Assembly (NCBI GenBank): GCA_028023455.1 | Contig: JAQFVV010000037.1 | Coordinates: 1,796,001 to 1,860,000 of the forward strand | Direction of reading: 5' to 3' | DNA: 64,000 bases | From: Epiperipatus broadwayi | Taxonomy: Eukaryota > Onychophora > Udeonychophora > Euonychophora > Peripatidae | Program-made: the position numbers and the translations under genes | The notes under the pieces: model-generated | What the model was told of the DNA's origin: nothing | Database searches by the model: none | Seen by the model: only the letters and a program-made list of their open reading frames with translations | In this document: positions 59,362-64,000 of the stretch, in pieces | Position numbering within the stretch: position 1 is the stretch's first letter | How the letters are laid out: every line of letters starts with the position of its first letter

Positions 59362-61860
59362 TAATGATGATATGCACTAATCTTGCAAATTTTAATTGGT
59401 ATTCTTTTTACTCTTCAAATGATGTTAACTATTGTATAAAGTATTTTAGTAAAGCTTTTAATCATGTTGTTGATTTGTTTATACCTGAAAAGGTATTACT
59501 AATAATCATTTTTCTTTATGATTTTCTAAATTGCTTAAAACTATTATTAGAAGAAAATCATATTATCATAAGCAATATATGAAAACCCAAAATTTGATTT
59601 TTTATAATAATTTTTTTAATTATAGAAGATTATTTATAAAAGAGATTATAAAAAAATTTATGAAAGATATGGAAAATAAAATTGTGAATAATCCTAAATA
59701 ATTTTGGTCATTAATTAAGGATTTAAATATTACTAAAAAAATACAACAGGATAACATTTATTCTTTAACAGTTGATGACTTTTCTAAATTCTTTTCAGAA
59801 CCCTCTGTAAAAGCACAATATTATAATGATCACAATTTATTCAACAAGAATGTAAGGAAAAATTAAATAAATTTACAGAATGTGATATTAATACATTGTA
59901 CAGGCTTAAACCTGCATTTATACATGTAATATATGTGGGATTCGAACTCAAACTTTCACATGACCCACAACTCTCATTGCCATCTCATATTGCTGACCCA
60001 CCTGATCACACACATGTTGAAAAGATAAATAATCACCAATATACATATTTCATGCTAAACCAGCAATCATCAGTTGGTCTAGATTACTATCCTCACACAT
60101 ATATACAATCAGTGCTCAGCTTTATATTAAGATAGCCAATCTTCATACTTTAACAAGGGCTTTGAATGTTCCATCATCAGATTATCAATGAAATAGAAGG
60201 CTGAAGAATTGTGAGTCGGAATAGTTTGAAGCCTGTCCATTAAAGTATGAAGATTGGCTATCTTAATATAAAGATGAGCACTGATTGTATATATGTGTGA
60301 GGATAGTAATCTAGACTAACTGATGATTACTGGTTTAGCAAGAAATACGTATATTGATGATTATTTATCTTTTCAACATGTGTGTGATCAAGTGGGTCTT
60401 CAATATGAGATGGCATTGAGAGTAATGGGTCATGTGAAAGTTTGAGTTAGAATGTGATATTGTAACAGCCATTAAACAACTTAAGTTATTACAGTTTTGA
60501 TCCAGATAATATCCCCATTTTTATTTATAAAGGCTGTGGTGGGTATATCTTTTTACTGCTTTGTCATATTCTCAATTGTTCTATAACAAAAGCTACTTTC
60601 CCCACATCTCTAAAAATTGTTAAGTCATTCCTATATTTAAAAGTGGAGATAAAGATAAGGTTAATAAATATAGACCCATTTCAGTCTTACATATCATTGC
60701 AAAGATATTTGAGAGATGTATTTATAAGAAACTAGTTCATGATATTGGTTTTGTACCAAATAAGTCAATAGCGACAAATCTTATCACTATTTTTGATCAC
60801 GTTGCACATGTAATTGAAGACCAGGGTAGAATGGATGTTATTTATTTTGATATGTTTAAAGCTTTTGATAAGATTAATCATAACATCCTTCTTACTAAAT
60901 TATATCATCTCGGTCTATCAAGTAATATAGTTTGTTGGTTCGGATCTTTAATAAAAGATAGAGCAGCTTTTGTTAAGTTTAATTGACAAATTTCTTTTTA
61001 ATATTATTATCTTGGAGAACCTCAAAGAAGTATTTTGTCTCTATTACTTTTTAATATATATATTAATAATTTTAAGTCTTGTCTACAATACTCATATCTC
61101 CTGTGTTATGCTGATGATTGTAAGATTTTTAGATATATTTATTCTATTCATGATTGTTTACTGCTTCATGATGATATTAATAGTTTTTCTAAATGGTGTG
61201 GAAAATAATAAAATGATAGTCATTGGGGACAAATGTTCTTCAGTATTTTACTCTAATAAATCTGAAATTTTAAGATTTGAATTATCAATAATTTTAAAAT
61301 AAAATCTGTTGATATTGTTCGGGAACTTGGAATTATATTTTCTAGTAATGGTTCCTTTCATCACCATATAGAATCAATAATAAATAAAGCCCTCAAGATA
61401 GTGGGAGCTATTTATAGACATGGTACTGCTTTTGAATATCCTAATAAGTATAGATTTTTTCTATCTTTGGTTCTTCCTATTTGGAATTTGGATGTTTTAT
61501 GGAATCCTCATTTGAAAAGAGACACAAGTAAAACATAGTTAGTTTTCAAAAAATTGTTTAAGTTTTGTCAATTGAAAAGTGATTGTAATATGTCTCTTGT
61601 AGCAAGGAGGAAAGCTAGAGATTTATATAAAGTTATTATCTAAAAAAATATTTCTTATAATATGATCTCAAAACAGCATTTGAATTATTGTAAATATGAA
61701 ATTCGTGCTCATAATTATTTCTTAATTGAAATTTGTAGCAGTGATACTTTAAAATTTTTCCTCTTCTTTCGTCTACCTAATACTTATAATTCAGACTTTG
61801 ATACTGAAAATTCCAGATTTCAAACTCAGGGAGTAGTTGTTTGATTTTCTGATTCATGGT
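59362..61860 (+). pseudogene. Jockey-like LINE, copy 2, with reverse transcriptase
   Basis: It begins after the endonuclease with FYSSNDVNYCIKYFSKAFNH. It continues through FWSLIKDLN and the RT: IFKSGDKDKVNKYRPISVLH, KIFERCIYKKL, VIYFDMFKAFDKINH (motif A Asp), a motif B region with GEPQRSILSLLLFNIYIN, and LLCYADDCKIF (YADD). The thumb is RELGIIFSSNGSFHHHI and IVGAIYRHGTAF. The C-terminus FRLPNTYNSDFDTENS ends with a stop near 61842. A hairpin element at 59890-60448 splits it before the RT, and further stops and shifts occur. It shares its C-terminal half with copy 1. Catalytic residues are intact but the frame is not. Confidence 0.85.
59890..60448. mobile_element. Second hairpin element, inserted in the LINE
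   Basis: 559 bp between exact 13-bp duplications AGAATGTGATATT (59877-59889, 60449-60461). Removing it rejoins ECDI with VTAIKQLK, the pre-RT region. Arms of about 210 bp pair (GTTGAAAAGATAAATAATCA with its mirror near 60375); the loop is about 85 bp. The left side has about 53 bp more than the right, beginning AATACATTGTACAGGCTTAA and holding a GGATTCGAACTC segment that resembles a reversed tRNA B box. The loop contains GGCTGAAGAA, a possible decayed hammerhead box, but no GAAA partner is convincing. No ORF. Confidence 0.8.
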
Positions 61861-63116
61861 ATAATTGTATCACCAAAGTCTGAATATGTGTAAAATAAAT
61901 ATATATCTGTTAATGGAAGTGGATATGGTATATTGTATACATATAAGTAATGATCATAAATTTATGTGTAAGGATATGACTAAGTAAAATTTGACCACAG
62001 AAAAATAAACCAAGAATCGTGTTTTAACATTTAAATAAATTTAATAATTGTATTTACATTGATTAGTATTTGAACAAGAAATTTTAGAACAAAATTAAGG
62101 AAAATTCATTTAGACGTTTGTGGGCATTCTTTATTTATGCTTGGTTTATACCAATGTCCCAAATTCTGATCCTATAAAGAATAGCTACTAAATGTCCCGA
62201 TTAACATAAATGATTTCCATATTATATACAACATTGATAAACATAGTACAGTATTCATTTTACCTTTTTTATCTCTTATTTAACACCATGATGGTTTAAA
62301 AGACCCTCCTGTTATGTACAATGTGCATGCGATGAAGGAGAGTTATAAGTTCATGACATAAATAATTAAAAAGATCTGCAAAGTAAATATAAAAAAAGCA
62401 ATTAATGAAAACTTTGAAATAAACAAATAAAGAAAGTATGCATTATACATATATCAATGTTTAATTCATATATGTATTAGGCAACTACCCTGCCCCATTT
62501 ATAGTGATCAAACTATTTCGTAATCAAGAGCATACCACATAAATTTTGTTTATTCCAAAGTAATATTATGAATGAAGAAATTTCTTTTAATTTTTTATTT
62601 CACAAATCTTAAAGCAATTTGGCCCTATATTAAAATAGTCTATGATATATAGCATACAAACAAATAAATGTAGAGGACATCAACTTTATAAATTAGTTTT
62701 ATAGTTAGTATAAACACTGTTCTAATTTTCAGACAAGTTGTAGATTGTGTTTTCTCCTTTTTATTTTTGTCCTTTGATGTATTTAATCCTAATCCTAATA
62801 ATCATTACATGAATTCAAATCCACATCCTGTAGATTTTTTTTTTATGATAATTTTTATTATTATTATTATTATTTCATGTTTTGTAATCATGTTTCCGTA
62901 TCCAGGGTCATAATCCTTTTGGTCCATTTCTATCATAAGATTATTAAGCATCTGTATTTGCATACTTAATGAAACTATAAATTTATTTAAATGCACATTG
63001 ATTATGTAAATAATATTTACTAAGGCTGTAAACCTCAAGAATATGCATGTAAATAGTCCTTCATAGGTATTATACAATTTATGAAATATAGTACCTTTTT
63101 GTTTCTTTATATTGAA
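61861..63116. other. AT-rich spacer
   Basis: No gene recognised. Confidence 0.4.
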
Positions 63117-63213
<97 letters not shown>

Positions 63214-63420
63214 CCCCTTTTTTTTTTTCCCATTTTTTTTTTTTTTTTTTTTCCTTCCCCCCCCCCCCTCCCCAAAAAATTTTAAATTTTATTAAAAAAT
63301 AAAATCTCTTTTTCCCCACCTAGGCAAAATAAATAATTAGGCCAAAATTTTTTTTTTTTGGTTTTGAGGGGGAAGGGGGGGGAACGGCCACCCAAAATTG
63401 GGGGGGGGTGGATTGGGTAC
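63117..63420. repeat. Very long poly-T, poly-C and mixed homopolymer block
   Basis: Nearly uninterrupted T from 63117 to about 63213, then alternating C and T runs, a C run near 63258-63270, and A, T and G runs to 63410. The poly-Lys and poly-Phe frames here are not genes. The pattern of collapsing homopolymers after the T run looks like low-quality consensus. Confidence 0.85.
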
Positions 63421-64000
63421 CATGTAGGGAAGTTTTTTACCACAATATGTATTAATAATTTTGAGTATTATCGATCAAATGCTATTTTGATTTAGATCAT
63501 CTCGTCCATTATAAACAACTTTTGAGTATTTGAAATTTTCACTTGAGCTTATTACGCACTATTGCTTTCCCCAAAGTTTCAGAAACTTTATCAGTTCTCT
63601 TCTATAAAAGTGATCTGATATGGAAACATTCCATCCTGTTAACTGTCACTTGGTTTGTTAACATTATTTCTAAAAAAATGTTTCATGTTTAATTTCATGA
63701 TAAATGTCAATATGCTGGCTTATTTCCATATACTTAGCCATTTCATTCATCACTGGTATTTTAATCACATTTGTAGTATTTGGGATTATTTTAATTTTCA
63801 TGGATTCATCAATCAAATTATGGTTAACTTCAGGTTTTTTCTGATTTAATTCCAATTTAAGTTCAGAATCATCACCTGATGTTTGATTCTGATGAGTGTA
63901 GTATTGGTTTTGTTTTCACTTTTCTCTTTAGCTTCTTCCCATTTCTATATGTTGCTATTAATATTGATTTGTATTTGTAACATATGATCTTTCAATTCCA
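63421..64000. other. AT-rich end of window
   Basis: Two overlapping 60-codon frames on opposite strands (63655-63855) have no domain and are probably accidental. Confidence 0.4.

Noticed and set aside
59895-60135. 79-codon plus-strand frame
   Set aside because: It lies in the inverted arm of the second hairpin element and has no recognisable domain.
62805-63319. Poly-Lys, poly-Phe frames of 70-156 codons
   Set aside because: They translate the homopolymer run and have no domain.
1-64000. CRISPR array, operon or bacterial gene cluster
   Set aside because: No spaced direct repeats with unique spacers, no long dense ORFs; content is eukaryotic retroelements.

Overview
This is a very AT-rich eukaryotic window (by eye near three quarters A+T) with no convincing host gene. 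There are no operons, ribosome-binding sites or bacterial features. What can be recognised is almost all retroelement debris: Penelope-like elements (PLEs) with GIY-YIG endonuclease domains, Ty3/gypsy fragments, jockey-like and Tx1/L1-like LINEs, RTE-type LINE 3' ends, tRNA-derived SINEs, short hairpin elements and many trinucleotide microsatellites. The mix points to an invertebrate animal with a repeat-rich genome. The species cannot be fixed from the sequence; arthropods, cnidarians, flatworms and molluscs all remain possible.

Layout. 0.6-2.9 kb: a PLE composite splits one unit of a tandem repeat. 3.2-4.2 kb: a broken Ty3/gypsy integrase on the minus strand, followed by a PLE 3' end. 4.6-12.1 kb: AT-rich DNA with no recognised gene. 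12.2-13.3 kb: a PLE C-terminus interrupted by a small hairpin element. 13.5-21.6 kb: inverted PLE 3' ends around two diverged 1.7-kb direct repeats, one carrying an expanded ATT array. 22.5-24.6 kb: an RTE 3' end and another PLE. 25.6-43.9 kb: a patchwork of one large diverged repeat, present in about three copies and interrupted by three hairpin elements, a PLE with reverse transcriptase and GIY-YIG parts, a palindromic PLE pair and a deleted LTR retrotransposon. 44.5-51.2 kb: three tRNA-derived SINE copies and an RTE 3' end. 52.4-57.1 kb: a Tx1/L1-like LINE (minus) and a CCHC-containing ORF1-like remnant (plus). 58-61.9 kb: two jockey-like LINE copies, one split by a second type of hairpin element. 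63.1-63.4 kb: a very long homopolymer run that may be partly a sequencing artefact.

The most interesting system is a family of four 270-440 bp elements at about 12.3, 28.4, 31.6 and 32.7 kb. They have 12-13 bp target-site duplications (imperfect in one copy) and inverted-repeat arms with a one-sided extension of about 50-60 bp. One copy carries a complete hammerhead ribozyme consensus (28589-28647): CTGATGA, a stem II hairpin, GAAA, a two-pair stem III and a GTC cleavage triplet, with two blocks of stem I pairing. The autonomous PLEs nearby show the same lopsided inverted architecture and similar duplications. They also carry a hairpin followed by GAAA downstream of the GIY-YIG ORF. I infer that these small elements are retrozyme-like, non-autonomous passengers of the PLE machinery.
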